A stretch of 64,000 nt of DNA from Streptomyces sp. NBS 14/10 (GCF_002224125.1 NZ_NCSM01000058.1:59459-123458); one strand, 5' to 3'; shown: positions 34,619-43,959, counted from the stretch's first letter. Translations and numbers: made by a program. Notes: generated by a model from the sequence alone, not told the origin.

Positions 34619-36950
34619 GGAGAGCGGCGGGGCCGGGGCCGTCGGCGGGACCGAACGGCTCGACGGGCTGTCGGCCGAGGCGGCCCGCGCCCACCCCGCG
34701 CGGACCGCGCTGGTGTGGGACGGGGCCGCCCCGGACCGCGGACCGGCTGAGCTGGACCGCGGATCGGCGGCGCTGGACTTCGCGGGCCTCGATCTGCGGG
34801 TGTCGCGCGCCGCGTACGCCCTGCGCCGGCTGCTGCCGGGGCGGGAGCGCGCGACGGTGGCGGTCGCCTCCGTGCTGCACCCGGGCTTCGCCGTGGCCTA
34901 TTACGCGGCCGCGCGCAGCGGAAACGTGGTGGCGGTGGTCAATCCGCTGCTGCGCGAAGAGGCGCTGCTGCACACCCTGTCGGTGAGCGAGGCGCGGCTG
35001 GCGCTGGTCGACGCCGGGCTGTACGCGCGCCTCGCCCCGGTGCGCGACCGGCTGCCCGCGCTGCGGGAGGTGGTGCTGATCGGCCCGGTCGCGCCCGGGG
35101 CCTACGGGGACGTACCGCACCTCGACGACCTACTGGAGCAGCGGACGCTCGTCGGGCCGCCGGGCGCGGTGCGCCCGGACGACGTGGTGTGCGTCCAGTT
35201 CACCAGCGGGACGACGGGGCTGCCCAAGGCCGTCCGGCTCACCCATCGCAACCTGGTGGTCAACGCCGCGCAGATTGCCGAGGCACACCGCCTCGGCCAC
35301 GGCTCGGTCGCCCTCAACCACCTGCCCACCTACCACCCCATGCACCTCAACTCGGCCCTGTTCGCGGGCGCCACCCAGGTGTTGTGCGCCGCGCCCGACC
35401 CGATCGGCGCGGTCGAGGCCGCCAACCGCCACTCCGCCACGCACTTCTACAGCCTCCCGGTCCGCCTCGCCCGGCTCGCCGCCGCCCCCGCCCGCGCCCT
35501 GGACGGGTTACGGCTCGCGACCGTGCGGCAGATCGCGTCCGGCGGGTCGGCGCTTCCGGTGCGGGACGCGACGCGGCTGGCCGAGCGGTTCGGGGTGCCG
35601 GTGTTACAGGGGTACGGGCTCGCCGAGACCTCTCCGCTGACCCACAGCGACGACCCCGGCCGCCCGGTGCCCGGCTCGGTGGGCCGCCCGGTGGCGGGCA
35701 CCGAGTGCCGGGTCGTGGACGTCGAGCGCCGTACGGTGCTCGCGCCCGACAAAGCGGGCGAGGTGCAGGTGCGAGGCCCGCAGGTGATGAAGGGCTACCT
35801 CGGCGGCCCGGACGGCACCGGCCTGGAGGACGGCGGCTGGTTCTCCACCGGCGACGTCGGGCGGATCGATGGGGAGGGGCGGCTGTTCCTGGTCGACCGG
35901 CTCGGGGACACCTTCAAATGCGACAACTTCCTCGTCGCGCCGACGGAGATCGAGCAGGTGCTGCTCGGCCATGAACTGGTCCGCGAGGCCGTGGCCTTCG
36001 GCCTGCCGGACGCCGCACGGGGCGCGCTCGCCGCCGCGCTGGTGGTGCTTCAGCCGCGTGTGACCGGCCTGGACGACACCCGCCTGGACGCCATCGCGGC
36101 GGCCGTGGCCGATCAGCTCCCGTACTACCAGCGGCTTCACCACATCGAGGCGGTGGACGCCATCCCGCGCAACGCGAACGGGAAGGTGCAGCGCCGCGCC
36201 CTGCGCGACGCCCTCATCGCACGCCTCCAGCCGCGAACCCCTGACCACGCCCCTGATCACGCCCCTGATCACGCCTCTGACCACGCCGCTGTCCGAACCC
36301 AGGAAGGCCGTACCGTGGACCACCCGACCGGTCTGTTCACCGTCATCAACACCTTCACGCTCAAGGACCACGGCCGGGCCGATGAGTTCGAGCGGCGTTT
36401 TCTCGACCACGTGGCGTGGATGCGCGCCCAGGAGGGCTTCGATTCACACCAGGCGGTGCGGCTGGTGGAGCGGCCCGGGGTGTACATCAACCTCGGCCGA
36501 TGGCGCTCGCCCGAGTCCTTCCAGCGGGTGCGGGGCAGCGAGGTGTTCCAGGCCCACGCCAAGGAGTTCCACGAAGTGGTGGAGGTGGACGCCGACCCGT
36601 CCCGCAATGTGCTGCGTACGGGCGGCGATGTCACGGAGGGCGCGCCGGTGGTCGTCGTCGAACGGCTGGGCATTGAGGGGGCTGGGCCCAGCCTCGACGC
36701 GTTCGACGACTCCTACCGGGAGTACGCCCGTGCCCTGACGGCGCGGCCGGGCTTTCTGCACGCCGACTTCAGCCGGTCGCTGACGCGGCCCGGCAACTAC
36801 ACCTTCGTCACCTGGTGGTCGGACGCGGAGTCATGGCGGGCGGCCCGCGCCGACGCCCCGGCCTTCGGCACGGCCGAGTGCGCCGTGCACCTCGCCGCGC
36901 AGGCCGCGGCGCGGACCGCGGTGCCGAAAGCGGCGGACCGTGTCGGCTGA
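34611..36950 (+). CDS. Acyl-CoA ligase fused to tandem antibiotic biosynthesis monooxygenase domains
   Basis: A 779-residue protein. Residues 1 to about 535 are an acyl-CoA synthetase (QFTSGTTGLPKAV, YGLAETSPLTHS, FSTGDVGRID), like OxyH/MtmL of other aromatic polyketide clusters. A linker of four PDHA-type repeats (about 544-559) joins it to about 210 residues with two ABM domains (TVINTFTLKDH and ARALTARPGFLHADFSRS), a cofactor-free quinone-forming oxygenase fold. No stop codon separates the parts, but GGAAGG and a GTG at 36315 could restart translation. TTA codons at 35508 and 35604. Overlaps the next gene by 11 nt. Confidence 0.8.
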   Translation: MGEESGGAGAVGGTERLDGLSAEAARAHPARTALVWDGAAPDRGPAELDRGSAALDFAGLDLRVSRAAYALRRLLPGRERATVAVASVLHPGFAVAYYAAARSGNVVAVVNPLLREEALLHTLSVSEARLALVDAGLYARLAPVRDRLPALREVVLIGPVAPGAYGDVPHLDDLLEQRTLVGPPGAVRPDDVVCVQFTSGTTGLPKAVRLTHRNLVVNAAQIAEAHRLGHGSVALNHLPTYHPMHLNSALFAGATQVLCAAPDPIGAVEAANRHSATHFYSLPVRLARLAAAPARALDGLRLATVRQIASGGSALPVRDATRLAERFGVPVLQGYGLAETSPLTHSDDPGRPVPGSVGRPVAGTECRVVDVERRTVLAPDKAGEVQVRGPQVMKGYLGGPDGTGLEDGGWFSTGDVGRIDGEGRLFLVDRLGDTFKCDNFLVAPTEIEQVLLGHELVREAVAFGLPDAARGALAAALVVLQPRVTGLDDTRLDAIAAAVADQLPYYQRLHHIEAVDAIPRNANGKVQRRALRDALIARLQPRTPDHAPDHAPDHASDHAAVRTQEGRTVDHPTGLFTVINTFTLKDHGRADEFERRFLDHVAWMRAQEGFDSHQAVRLVERPGVYINLGRWRSPESFQRVRGSEVFQAHAKEFHEVVEVDADPSRNVLRTGGDVTEGAPVVVVERLGIEGAGPSLDAFDDSYREYARALTARPGFLHADFSRSLTRPGNYTFVTWWSDAESWRAARADAPAFGTAECAVHLAAQAAARTAVPKAADRVG
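36240..36287 (+). repeat. Four 12-bp tandem repeats encoding a PDHA linker
   Basis: Four copies of a 12-mer (cctgaccacgcc, cctgatcacgcc twice, tctgaccacgcc) are in frame and encode PDHA-PDHA-PDHA-SDHA between the ligase and monooxygenase parts of the fusion. This is a plausible slippage-made linker. Confidence 0.88.
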
Positions 36951-37713
36951 ACTGGCTGAGGCTGCCACGCTGGGGCTGGACGGCAAGGTCGCGCTGGTGA
37001 CGGGGGCGACGCGCGGCGTCGGGTTCGCGGTCGCCCGCAAGCTGGCCGCCGCGGGCGCCCAGGTGATCCTCGACTACGCGCACAGCGAGGCGGACGCCGA
37101 ACGCGCGCTCCGCGACCTGTCGGGGCTCAAGGGCAGCGCGATCGCCCGGCGGGCGGATGTGACCAGCCCCGAGCAGCTGCACGCGCTGCTGGCGGAGGTG
37201 CGCGAGCGGTACGGCCGGCTGGACATCTTCGTGCACAGCGTCGCGTCCTGGCACCCGATGCCCGCCGTCGGGGCCCGCCCCGACGGCGTACGGGCCGACC
37301 TCTCGGCCGCCCTGGCCCCGCTGCTGTACGGCGCCTCCGCTATCGCCGACCTGATGGCGGGCGGGCCCGGGCGGATCGTCGCGGTGTCCAGCAGCGGGGC
37401 CCACCGGGCCGTGCCGCGCTACGTCGGTCCCGGTATCGCCAAGGCGGCGCTGGAGAGCCTGGTGGGCTATCTCGCCGTGGAGCTGGCGGGCCGCCGGATC
37501 GCGGTCAACGCGGTCGCCACCGCGAAGCTCGACAAGGGTCCTGACACCCCCGACCCGGCGACCGCCGCGGCGCTGGCCGCGCGCACCCCGGGCGGCCGGC
37601 TGACCACGCCGGCCGATGTCGCCGATGTGGTGGCCCTGCTGTGCACGGCGGAGGCGGGCTGGATCCAGGGCCAGGTGATCACCGCGGACGGCGGTCTGGG
37701 ACTGCGCGCGTGA
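36940..37713 (+). CDS. SDR family oxidoreductase with Tyr-x6-Lys active site
   Basis: A 257-residue SDR. The cofactor site TGATRGVG is present. The active site reads RYVGPGIAKAALE, where Tyr and Lys are separated by six residues, as in FabL/FabI-like enoyl reductases rather than the classical YxxxK. It may reduce a ring double bond or a quinone-type intermediate. GTG 36940 overlaps the fusion gene stop. Pathway step not assignable. Confidence 0.78.
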   Translation: MSAELAEAATLGLDGKVALVTGATRGVGFAVARKLAAAGAQVILDYAHSEADAERALRDLSGLKGSAIARRADVTSPEQLHALLAEVRERYGRLDIFVHSVASWHPMPAVGARPDGVRADLSAALAPLLYGASAIADLMAGGPGRIVAVSSSGAHRAVPRYVGPGIAKAALESLVGYLAVELAGRRIAVNAVATAKLDKGPDTPDPATAAALAARTPGGRLTTPADVADVVALLCTAEAGWIQGQVITADGGLGLRA

Positions 37714-37745
37714 GCGCACCCGCGGCGCGTCAGAAGGGAGCGCAG

Positions 37746-39062
37746 GTGGCCGAGGAGGAGTTCGACACCGATGTGTGCGTGGTCGGCGGCGGCCCGGCCG
37801 GGCTGGTCCTGGCGCTGCTGATGCTGCGCTCCGGGGCGCGGGTGACGGTGGTGGAGCGCTCCCGTACGCACCACCGGGAGTTCCGCGGCGAGATCCTTCA
37901 GCCCGGTGCGATGGCGCTGCTGGACGACCTCGGCGTACTGGCCGGGGCCCGGGCGCGCGGCGGACACGAGCACGACCGGTTCCGCCTGGTCGAGGGGGAC
38001 CGTGTGCTGCTGGAGGCCGACTACCGGCTGCTGCCCGCCCCGTACGACCACCTGCTGAGCATCCCGCAGGCGCATGTGCTGGACGAACTGCTCGCGCACT
38101 GCCATCGCTTCACCGGTTTCCGCTGGCTGGACGGGCGGCGGGTCGGCGGTCTTGTCCGCCGGGAGGGCCGCGTCGCCGGCGTCACGGCCGCCGGGCCGGT
38201 GGGCCCGTGCTCCGTACGGGCCCGGGTGGTCGTCGGCGCGGACGGCCGCTATTCGCGGATCCGGCGGCTGGCGGGCATCGGGGCGGGGCGCACGGAGGCG
38301 TTCGACCACGATGTGCTGTGGTTCAAGCTCAAGGAGAGCGAAAACCGGGGCGAAATCCGGAGCGAGAACCAGGCCAAGAACGACCGTGTCGAGCCGCCCG
38401 TCCGCGATGTGCGGGTGTTCCGCGCCGGCGGCAGCCCCGTACTCGTCTACGCCTCCTGGCCCGACCGCATCCAGGTCGGCTGGACCCTGCCGCACAAGGG
38501 CTATCGCGATATCGCCGGACAGGGCCTGGACCACGTCAGGGACGAACTCTGCCGCGCCGTGCCGCCGTACGCCCACCTCATCCGCGAACAGGTCCGCTCG
38601 CAGGGCGACCTCAGCCTGCTGGACGTGTTCTCGTCGCGGGCCGAGCGCTGGGCCGACGACGGGCTCGTGCTGATCGGCGACGCCGCCCACACCCACAGCC
38701 CGATCGGCGCCCAGGGCATCAACCTCGCCGTCCAGGACGCGGTGGTGCTGCACCCGGTCCTGGTCGGCGCGCTGGCCGCGGGCGACACCGGCGCGGCGCG
38801 CCTCGCGGCCTTCGAGGAGCGCCGGAGCCCCGATATCGCGGCCGTCATGCGGCTACAGGCCCTGCAGAGCAAGGCGATGCTCTCGCAGGGCCCCTTCGCC
38901 ACCCGGGTGCGCCCCCGGCTCGCGCGGGTGCTGCGGCACACCCCGCTCTACCGCAAGATCCTCCACCGCATCGCGTACGGCAATCCGTCGATCCGTATCT
39001 CGGACGGCAAGGAAGAAAGGGTTATGTCATGCCGGAGAAGAAGCACGGCCCCGCCCCTGTGA
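37746..39062 (+). CDS. FAD-dependent aromatic monooxygenase 1
   Basis: A 438-residue group A flavoprotein monooxygenase: GGGPAGL FAD motif at the N-terminus, GADGRYSRIRR and GDAAHTHSPIGAQG near the C-terminus. The pattern REFRGEILQPGA is typical of one subgroup of these hydroxylases. It would hydroxylate the aglycone with NAD(P)H and O2. GTG 37746 follows AAGGGAGCGCAG; a GTG at 37710 is also open and would overlap the SDR stop. Its stop overlaps the next gene by 34 nt. Confidence 0.85.
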   Translation: MAEEEFDTDVCVVGGGPAGLVLALLMLRSGARVTVVERSRTHHREFRGEILQPGAMALLDDLGVLAGARARGGHEHDRFRLVEGDRVLLEADYRLLPAPYDHLLSIPQAHVLDELLAHCHRFTGFRWLDGRRVGGLVRREGRVAGVTAAGPVGPCSVRARVVVGADGRYSRIRRLAGIGAGRTEAFDHDVLWFKLKESENRGEIRSENQAKNDRVEPPVRDVRVFRAGGSPVLVYASWPDRIQVGWTLPHKGYRDIAGQGLDHVRDELCRAVPPYAHLIREQVRSQGDLSLLDVFSSRAERWADDGLVLIGDAAHTHSPIGAQGINLAVQDAVVLHPVLVGALAAGDTGAARLAAFEERRSPDIAAVMRLQALQSKAMLSQGPFATRVRPRLARVLRHTPLYRKILHRIAYGNPSIRISDGKEERVMSCRRRSTAPPL

Positions 39063-39634
39063 CGGTGGTCGCGCGCTTTGTGCTGACGGACAGGCACAAG
39101 CAGGACACGGAGGCCTTCGAGGAGGCGTTCGACGGCTACCGCGAATACATGACGACCCAGCACGGATTTCTGCACACCTCGCTGCTGCGGTCGCCCGACC
39201 ACTCCGACCGGCATGTCATCGTCACCGAGTGGCGGGACAACTCGGCCTACAAGGCCGCCGTCATGGTCCCGGACTTCCTCCTGCTCACCGCCGCCGGGCT
39301 GATGGAACTCGCCGACCTGGACAACGACCACGGCCCGGTGCTGGCCTCGGCCTCGGGGACGGACAGCCAAGAGGCCGGTCAGTACTGCGTGGTGACCTCG
39401 CATGAGCCGGGCGACGAGGCGCCGCTGGTGGCGCGGCTCGACGCCGCGGCCCGCCGCGAGGGCTTCGTCTCCGGCTCGGTCGTCGCCTCCGACCGCCGCA
39501 AGGGCGGCTGTGTGAGCCTGCTGCGCCTGCGGGACGCGGAGGCGGTGCGGGCCGCGGGGGCGGGGCCTGACGAGGAGATCTACGAGGTGATCGCCGAGGC
39601 CTCCATGGACGGCGCGGCCAGCCGCGCGGCCTGA
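39029..39634 (+). CDS. Antibiotic biosynthesis monooxygenase (ABM) protein
   Basis: A 201-residue protein with two ferredoxin-like ABM halves (about 10-100 and 112-195; TVVARFVLTDRHKQDTEAFEEAF). Related cofactor-free enzymes (TcmH, ElmH, ActVA-Orf6) oxidise anthrone to quinone. ATG 39029 lies within the tail of the preceding flavoenzyme gene. It resembles the C-terminal part of the ligase-ABM fusion, so the cluster has two such oxygenases. Followed by a terminator. Confidence 0.8.
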   Translation: MPEKKHGPAPVTVVARFVLTDRHKQDTEAFEEAFDGYREYMTTQHGFLHTSLLRSPDHSDRHVIVTEWRDNSAYKAAVMVPDFLLLTAAGLMELADLDNDHGPVLASASGTDSQEAGQYCVVTSHEPGDEAPLVARLDAAARREGFVSGSVVASDRRKGGCVSLLRLRDAEAVRAAGAGPDEEIYEVIAEASMDGAASRAA

Positions 39635-39657
39635 ACCGGCCTGAGTGGTGGAACAGC

Positions 39658-39688
39658 TGAGGGCCGGCCCCCGCGGGGCCGGCCCTCA
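39658..39688. terminator. Bidirectional terminator hairpin
   Basis: A perfect 14-bp stem tgagggccggcccc (39658-39671) with complement at 39675-39688 and a 3-nt loop. It separates two convergent polyketide operons. Confidence 0.85.
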
Positions 39689-39705
39689 CACACACATATG
39701 GCCAC

Positions 39706-40893
39706 TCACACCGGCTGCAACGCGGCCAGCTGCTCCAGATCGGCCACGACCCGCGAGGGCACCGGCATCCGCTCCATGTCCTGCCGCAGCTCCCCGGCCG
39801 CCTTGGCGTAGCCGGGCTCGGACAGCAGCGTGGTCAGGGACTCGCGCAGCACCTCGGGGTCGTCCTGGCGGGCCGCGTCGTCGAGCGTGATGCCCGCGCC
39901 CACCGTCGCCAGCCGGTCGCCCGTGGCGAACATGCAGGCCAGTTGCGGCAGTACGAGCTGCGGCAGGCCGAAGGCCGAGGCGGTGAGCGCGGTGCCCGCC
40001 CCGCCGTGGTGGATCACCGCCGCACAGCTGCCGAGGAACAGATGGAGCGGGGTGGGGTCGATGATCCGTACGTTGTCGGGGACCGGGCCAAGCTCCTCGC
40101 GGTACTCCTGCTCGACGGTCGCGACCGCCTCGACGTCCGGCAGCCCGTCGAAGGCCCGCAGCACCTGCCGTAGATGCGGAACGCCGTTCAGGATGAGGGT
40201 GCGCAGCCCCATGGAGATGGCCACCCGCCGGGGCCGGGAGCTCGCCTCGGCGACGCTCTCGTCGCGCAGCCAGTCCGGCATGACACCGCTGCCGTTGGCG
40301 GGTACGTACCGGATCGGGGTGCCCTGCTCCGCCGTCGGGAGCTGGAGCGCGGGCGGGCAGGGGTCGAGCAGCACGGTGGGGTCGGGCAGCCCGTCCAGGC
40401 CGAGGCGTTCGCACACCCCCTGGAGGGCGAGGCGCGCCGCCGGGCGTGCGGGGCGGGTGTACGGATCGACGCCCCAGCGGTAGTGCACCACCGGCACGCC
40501 CAGCACCCCGCCGAGGATCGGCGCGGTGTATTCCAGCAGATCGGAGACGATCAGGTCCGGGCGGTAGGCGCGGGCGAAGTCGAGATAGTCCGGCAGCAGG
40601 TACTTGGTGTGCACCATCCACATCCGGGCCGCCCCGGCCACCTGCTCCGACGCCGGGCGGCCGAGCGATTCGACGAGCCGTTTGCCCTCCGGGAGGCCGC
40701 CGAGCAGCAGGTCGTCGACGTGGAACCAGTCGCCGATGCTCACGGCGCTCAGCCCCGCCGAACGGGCCGGGCCCATCACATCCGGCTGCCCGGCCACCAG
40801 CACCTCGTGTCCCGCACTGCGCAGCGCCCAGGCCAGTGGCACCAGGGGCGCGAAGTGGGAGGACACGGGGGTGGACATCATCAGGACGCGCAT
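39706..40893 (-). CDS. Glycosyltransferase, GT-B fold (antibiotic type 3)
   Basis: A 395-residue deoxysugar transferase (MRVLMMSTPVSSHF; IHHGGAGTALTASAFG). ATG 40893 with GAGGAGAGCAG upstream, 9 nt after the MFS gene stop. Last gene of the minus-strand operon. It is most similar by eye to the type 4 enzyme in the same operon, and the two may have arisen by duplication. Confidence 0.88.
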   Translation of the reverse strand: MRVLMMSTPVSSHFAPLVPLAWALRSAGHEVLVAGQPDVMGPARSAGLSAVSIGDWFHVDDLLLGGLPEGKRLVESLGRPASEQVAGAARMWMVHTKYLLPDYLDFARAYRPDLIVSDLLEYTAPILGGVLGVPVVHYRWGVDPYTRPARPAARLALQGVCERLGLDGLPDPTVLLDPCPPALQLPTAEQGTPIRYVPANGSGVMPDWLRDESVAEASSRPRRVAISMGLRTLILNGVPHLRQVLRAFDGLPDVEAVATVEQEYREELGPVPDNVRIIDPTPLHLFLGSCAAVIHHGGAGTALTASAFGLPQLVLPQLACMFATGDRLATVGAGITLDDAARQDDPEVLRESLTTLLSEPGYAKAAGELRQDMERMPVPSRVVADLEQLAALQPV

Positions 40894-40902
40894 CTGCTCT
40901 CC

Positions 40903-42417
40903 TCAGGTGGACGGTTGCGGGGCGTCGGCGGTGGCGGGGGATGTGGGTGCGGGGGTGGTGGCGGGCCGGGGGTCGGGGGCGCTCAGCCGTACGTCCGGGA
41001 TGAGGAGCGCGAGCGCGAGACCGGCCAGCATCACCCCGGCGGCGCACCGGAACACCGTGTCGGTGGCCAGTACGTAGGAGTGCACCGCGTGTGCCGCCCC
41101 CGCCCCCGTCCCGGGGTGTCCGGAGTAGCGGTGGTCGAGGACCGCGCCCAGCACCGCGGCGCCGCACGCCTTGCCCAGCATCAGAAAGAACCGGGTGCCG
41201 GTGGTGATGACACCGAGGCTGCCGGGCGGCGCGGCCGCCTGAGCGGTCTGCAGGACGACCTGTACGACCCCGCCTAGCCCGATGCCGAGCAGCACCAGCA
41301 GCAGTCCGAGCGTCAGGTCCGAGGTGTGCGTGTCGACCGTGCCGAACAGGGCCAGGGCGAGCGCCGCGATGGCGGTGTTCGCGATGAGCAGCGGCTTGTA
41401 GCGCCCGAGCCGGGTGATCACCAGCCCGGACACGCCCATGACGACCATCACCCCCGCCGCCACCGGGGCCAGCCGCAGCCCCGCGTCGCCCGCCGGCACG
41501 CCGCGGGCGATCTGCAGATACGCGACGATGAACAGCGGGGAGGCCAGCACCGCGAAGCCGCCGATGAACTGGAGCGGCGCGGCGATCCGGAACACCGGAT
41601 CGCGGAAGAGCGACATCGGCAGGATCGGCTCCGCCACCCGCGTCTCCCACCAGCAGAACACCACGAGCAGGGCGGTGCTCCCCGCGCCCAGCGCGAGGAT
41701 CGGCGCGGAGGACCAGGCGTAGTGCGAGCCGCCCCACTCGGCCACCAGCAGCAGCCCGGTGGCGCCCGCGGTGACCAGCGCCGCGCCCGTCACATCCACG
41801 CGGTGGCCGGTGGCGCGGTGCGGCAGCCGCAGAGTGGCCAGGGTGATGGCGACGGAGACGGCGCCCAGCGGCAGATTGACGTAGAAGATCCAGCGCCAGG
41901 ACAGATGCTCGGTCAGAAAGCCCCCGAGCAGCGGACCAGCGAGGATGCCGAGGGCCACCAGACCGCCGCCCATGCCCATGCCACCGCCGCCACTGCCCTG
42001 CCGGGGCGGGTAGACGGTGGCGAGGATGATCAGCGTCAGGCTCATCAGCCCGCCGCCGCCCAGCCCCTGCAGCGCGCGGTAGGCGATCAACTCGCCCATA
42101 TGGCTTGCTGTTCCGCACAGCGCGGAGCCGAGGAGGAAGACGAGGACGGAGAAGAGGTAGACCCGCCGGGGGCCGAGGGTGTCGCTGAGCTTCCCGTACA
42201 GCGGCTGGGACGCGGTCGCGGCCAGCGCGTAGGCGGTGATCAGCCAGGGGATGGCGCCGACGCCGCCGGCCGGATCCAGGTCCTGGGCGATCGGCCAGGC
42301 GGCGGTGGCCACGATGTTCTCGTCGAGCAGCGAGAGCAGCATGGTCAGCAGGGCACCCAGCGAGAAGAGATGGATCTGCCCCTCGGACATGGTGGGCCGG
42401 TCGGACCCGGTGCTCAT
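40903..42417 (-). CDS. MFS drug exporter (EmrB/QacA, 14 TM)
   Basis: A 504-residue proton-driven antiporter with about 14 hydrophobic spans. It shows LDENIVATAAWPIAQDL in TM1 and the loop YGKLSDTLGPRRVYL of the DHA2 family. Probably exports the final glycoside and gives self-resistance. ATG 42417 overlaps the stop of the upstream glycosyltransferase (TCATG in the plus sense). Confidence 0.9.
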   Translation of the reverse strand: MSTGSDRPTMSEGQIHLFSLGALLTMLLSLLDENIVATAAWPIAQDLDPAGGVGAIPWLITAYALAATASQPLYGKLSDTLGPRRVYLFSVLVFLLGSALCGTASHMGELIAYRALQGLGGGGLMSLTLIILATVYPPRQGSGGGGMGMGGGLVALGILAGPLLGGFLTEHLSWRWIFYVNLPLGAVSVAITLATLRLPHRATGHRVDVTGAALVTAGATGLLLVAEWGGSHYAWSSAPILALGAGSTALLVVFCWWETRVAEPILPMSLFRDPVFRIAAPLQFIGGFAVLASPLFIVAYLQIARGVPAGDAGLRLAPVAAGVMVVMGVSGLVITRLGRYKPLLIANTAIAALALALFGTVDTHTSDLTLGLLLVLLGIGLGGVVQVVLQTAQAAAPPGSLGVITTGTRFFLMLGKACGAAVLGAVLDHRYSGHPGTGAGAAHAVHSYVLATDTVFRCAAGVMLAGLALALLIPDVRLSAPDPRPATTPAPTSPATADAPQPST

Positions 42418-43637
42418 GACGCGGCAACCAGGGCCGGGGCCGGTGCGGAGGCCCGGCCGTAGGCCGCCGGGACGAGCTGTTCGAGATCGGCGGCAACAGC
42501 CGCGGGCGAGGGCATGTTCCGTACCTCATCGGCCAGTTCGGCGGCGGCCCGGCGGTGTCCCTCCTCCGTGAGCAGGGCGGACACCGCGGCCCGCACCCGC
42601 TCCGGGTCGTCCTGCGCCGCCGCGGTGTCGAGGCTGATCCCGGCGCCCGCGTCGGCCAGTGCGTCGCCGACGGTGAACTGGTCCAGGAGCTGGGGCAGGA
42701 CGAGCTGGGGCAGCCCGGCCGCGGTCGCCGTCAGCGCGCTGCCGCAGCCGCCGTGGTGGATGACCGCGTCACAGGTGTGGAGGAAGAGATTCAGCGGGGT
42801 GGGGTCGACGATCCGTACGGCGGCGGGCACCGCGCCCACCTGGTCCCGGAAGCGGGGGTCGACGGTCACCACGGCCTCTACAGCCGCGTCGGCCCCGTCC
42901 CGCAGCCCGTCGAACGCCTCCAGCACATGGCGCAGCAGCGGCAGCCCGTTCGTCACCAGGGTCTGCCGGCCCAGGGTGACGCAGACGCGGCGTCCGGCCC
43001 GCGGTTCGGTGACCCAAGTGGGCCTGGTGCCGACGCCGTTGAACGGCACGAACCGGATCGGTGTGCCGGGCGCGGCGTCCGGGTCCTGGAGCGAGGGCGG
43101 GCACGGGTCGAGGACGGCGTGCGGCTCGGGCAGGCCGTCCATGCCGAGCCGGCGGCACAGCCCGTCCAGGAAGATGGCGGCGATCGGCCGGGCCGGACCG
43201 GTCAGCGGGTCGACGCCCCAGCGGTGGTGTACGGCGGGCACGCCCAGGGCGCCGCCGATCATCAGCGAGGTGTAGTCGAACTGCTCGCCCACGACCAGGT
43301 CCGGCCGCCACTCGCGGGCCACGTCGAGATAGGAGCGGACCATGTAACGGGCGTGGGTGGCGTACACCTTGGCGGCGCCCGGCAGGACCTCCTTGTTGTT
43401 CCGCCCCAGCGCCTGCAGCGGCCGGATACCCGGTGGCAGATACGGCAGCACCGAGTCGTTGCCGTAGTACGGGGCGCCGACGCTCACGCTGGTCAGCCCG
43501 GCCGCGTGGGCCGTCTTCTGGATATCGGGCTGGCCCATCACCAGCACCTCGTGGCCCGCGGCCCGCAGCGCCCAGGCGAGCGGGATCATCGGGGCGAGAT
43601 GGGACGGCGAGGGCGTGGTCGTCATCAGGACGCGCAT
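42414..43637 (-). CDS. Glycosyltransferase, GT-B fold (antibiotic type 4)
   Basis: A 407-residue deoxysugar transferase (MRVLMTTTPSPSHL; IHHGGCGSALTATAAG). ATG 43637 overlaps the end of the carrier-protein gene by 13 nt. It belongs to the operon KASIII-ligase-carrier-GT-MFS-GT. The donor loop has GGCGS instead of GGSGT; this may shift donor preference. Confidence 0.88.
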   Translation of the reverse strand: MRVLMTTTPSPSHLAPMIPLAWALRAAGHEVLVMGQPDIQKTAHAAGLTSVSVGAPYYGNDSVLPYLPPGIRPLQALGRNNKEVLPGAAKVYATHARYMVRSYLDVAREWRPDLVVGEQFDYTSLMIGGALGVPAVHHRWGVDPLTGPARPIAAIFLDGLCRRLGMDGLPEPHAVLDPCPPSLQDPDAAPGTPIRFVPFNGVGTRPTWVTEPRAGRRVCVTLGRQTLVTNGLPLLRHVLEAFDGLRDGADAAVEAVVTVDPRFRDQVGAVPAAVRIVDPTPLNLFLHTCDAVIHHGGCGSALTATAAGLPQLVLPQLLDQFTVGDALADAGAGISLDTAAAQDDPERVRAAVSALLTEEGHRRAAAELADEVRNMPSPAAVAADLEQLVPAAYGRASAPAPALVAAS

Positions 43638-43936
43638 GTGGGCTCCCCCTCGGAGGTGACCGCGTCGTCCGCGCGCTGCGCGGCGAGTACGCGCCACAGC
43701 GCGGCCGGGGTGGCGAAGGTCTCCCCGCTCAGCGTGGCGTCGGGGAAGTCCACGCCGTATGCCTCCTCCAGGCGGACCAGGAGCTCGACGGTGGCCATCG
43801 AGTCGAGCCCGGCCGTCTTCAGGTCGAGGGCGGGGTCGAGTGGCGCGTGGCGGGAGTGCTGGGGAAGGACACCGAGGACCAGGTCCTCGAAGCGCTGCTC
43901 CCAGGGGCCCACATGGCCGGAACGATCCGAGTGCAT
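43625..43936 (-). CDS. Stand-alone acyl carrier protein of the acylation cassette
   Basis: A 103-residue carrier protein, distinct from the polyketide ACP. The pantetheine Ser is at 46 in GLDSMATVELL. ATG 43936 with AAGGAAGAGG upstream, 23 nt after the ligase stop. Placed between an AMP-ligase and glycosyltransferase genes and downstream of a KASIII-like gene, it probably carries the acyl group activated by the ligase. Confidence 0.85.
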   Translation of the reverse strand: MHSDRSGHVGPWEQRFEDLVLGVLPQHSRHAPLDPALDLKTAGLDSMATVELLVRLEEAYGVDFPDATLSGETFATPAALWRVLAAQRADDAVTSEGEPTCAS

Positions 43937-43959
43937 GGCTGTGACCTCTTCCTTTTCTC

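Noticed and set aside
34611..36314. A frameshift or lost stop codon as the reason for the ligase-ABM fusion
   Set aside because: Reading frame is continuous through the 12-bp repeats and both parts keep full motifs. Kept as a fusion, with the sequencing-error option noted.
39686..42529. A 947-codon open frame on the minus strand in another frame
   Set aside because: It is antisense-frame shadow of the MFS exporter and glycosyltransferase genes, with Arg/Ala/Gly-rich translation and no domain.
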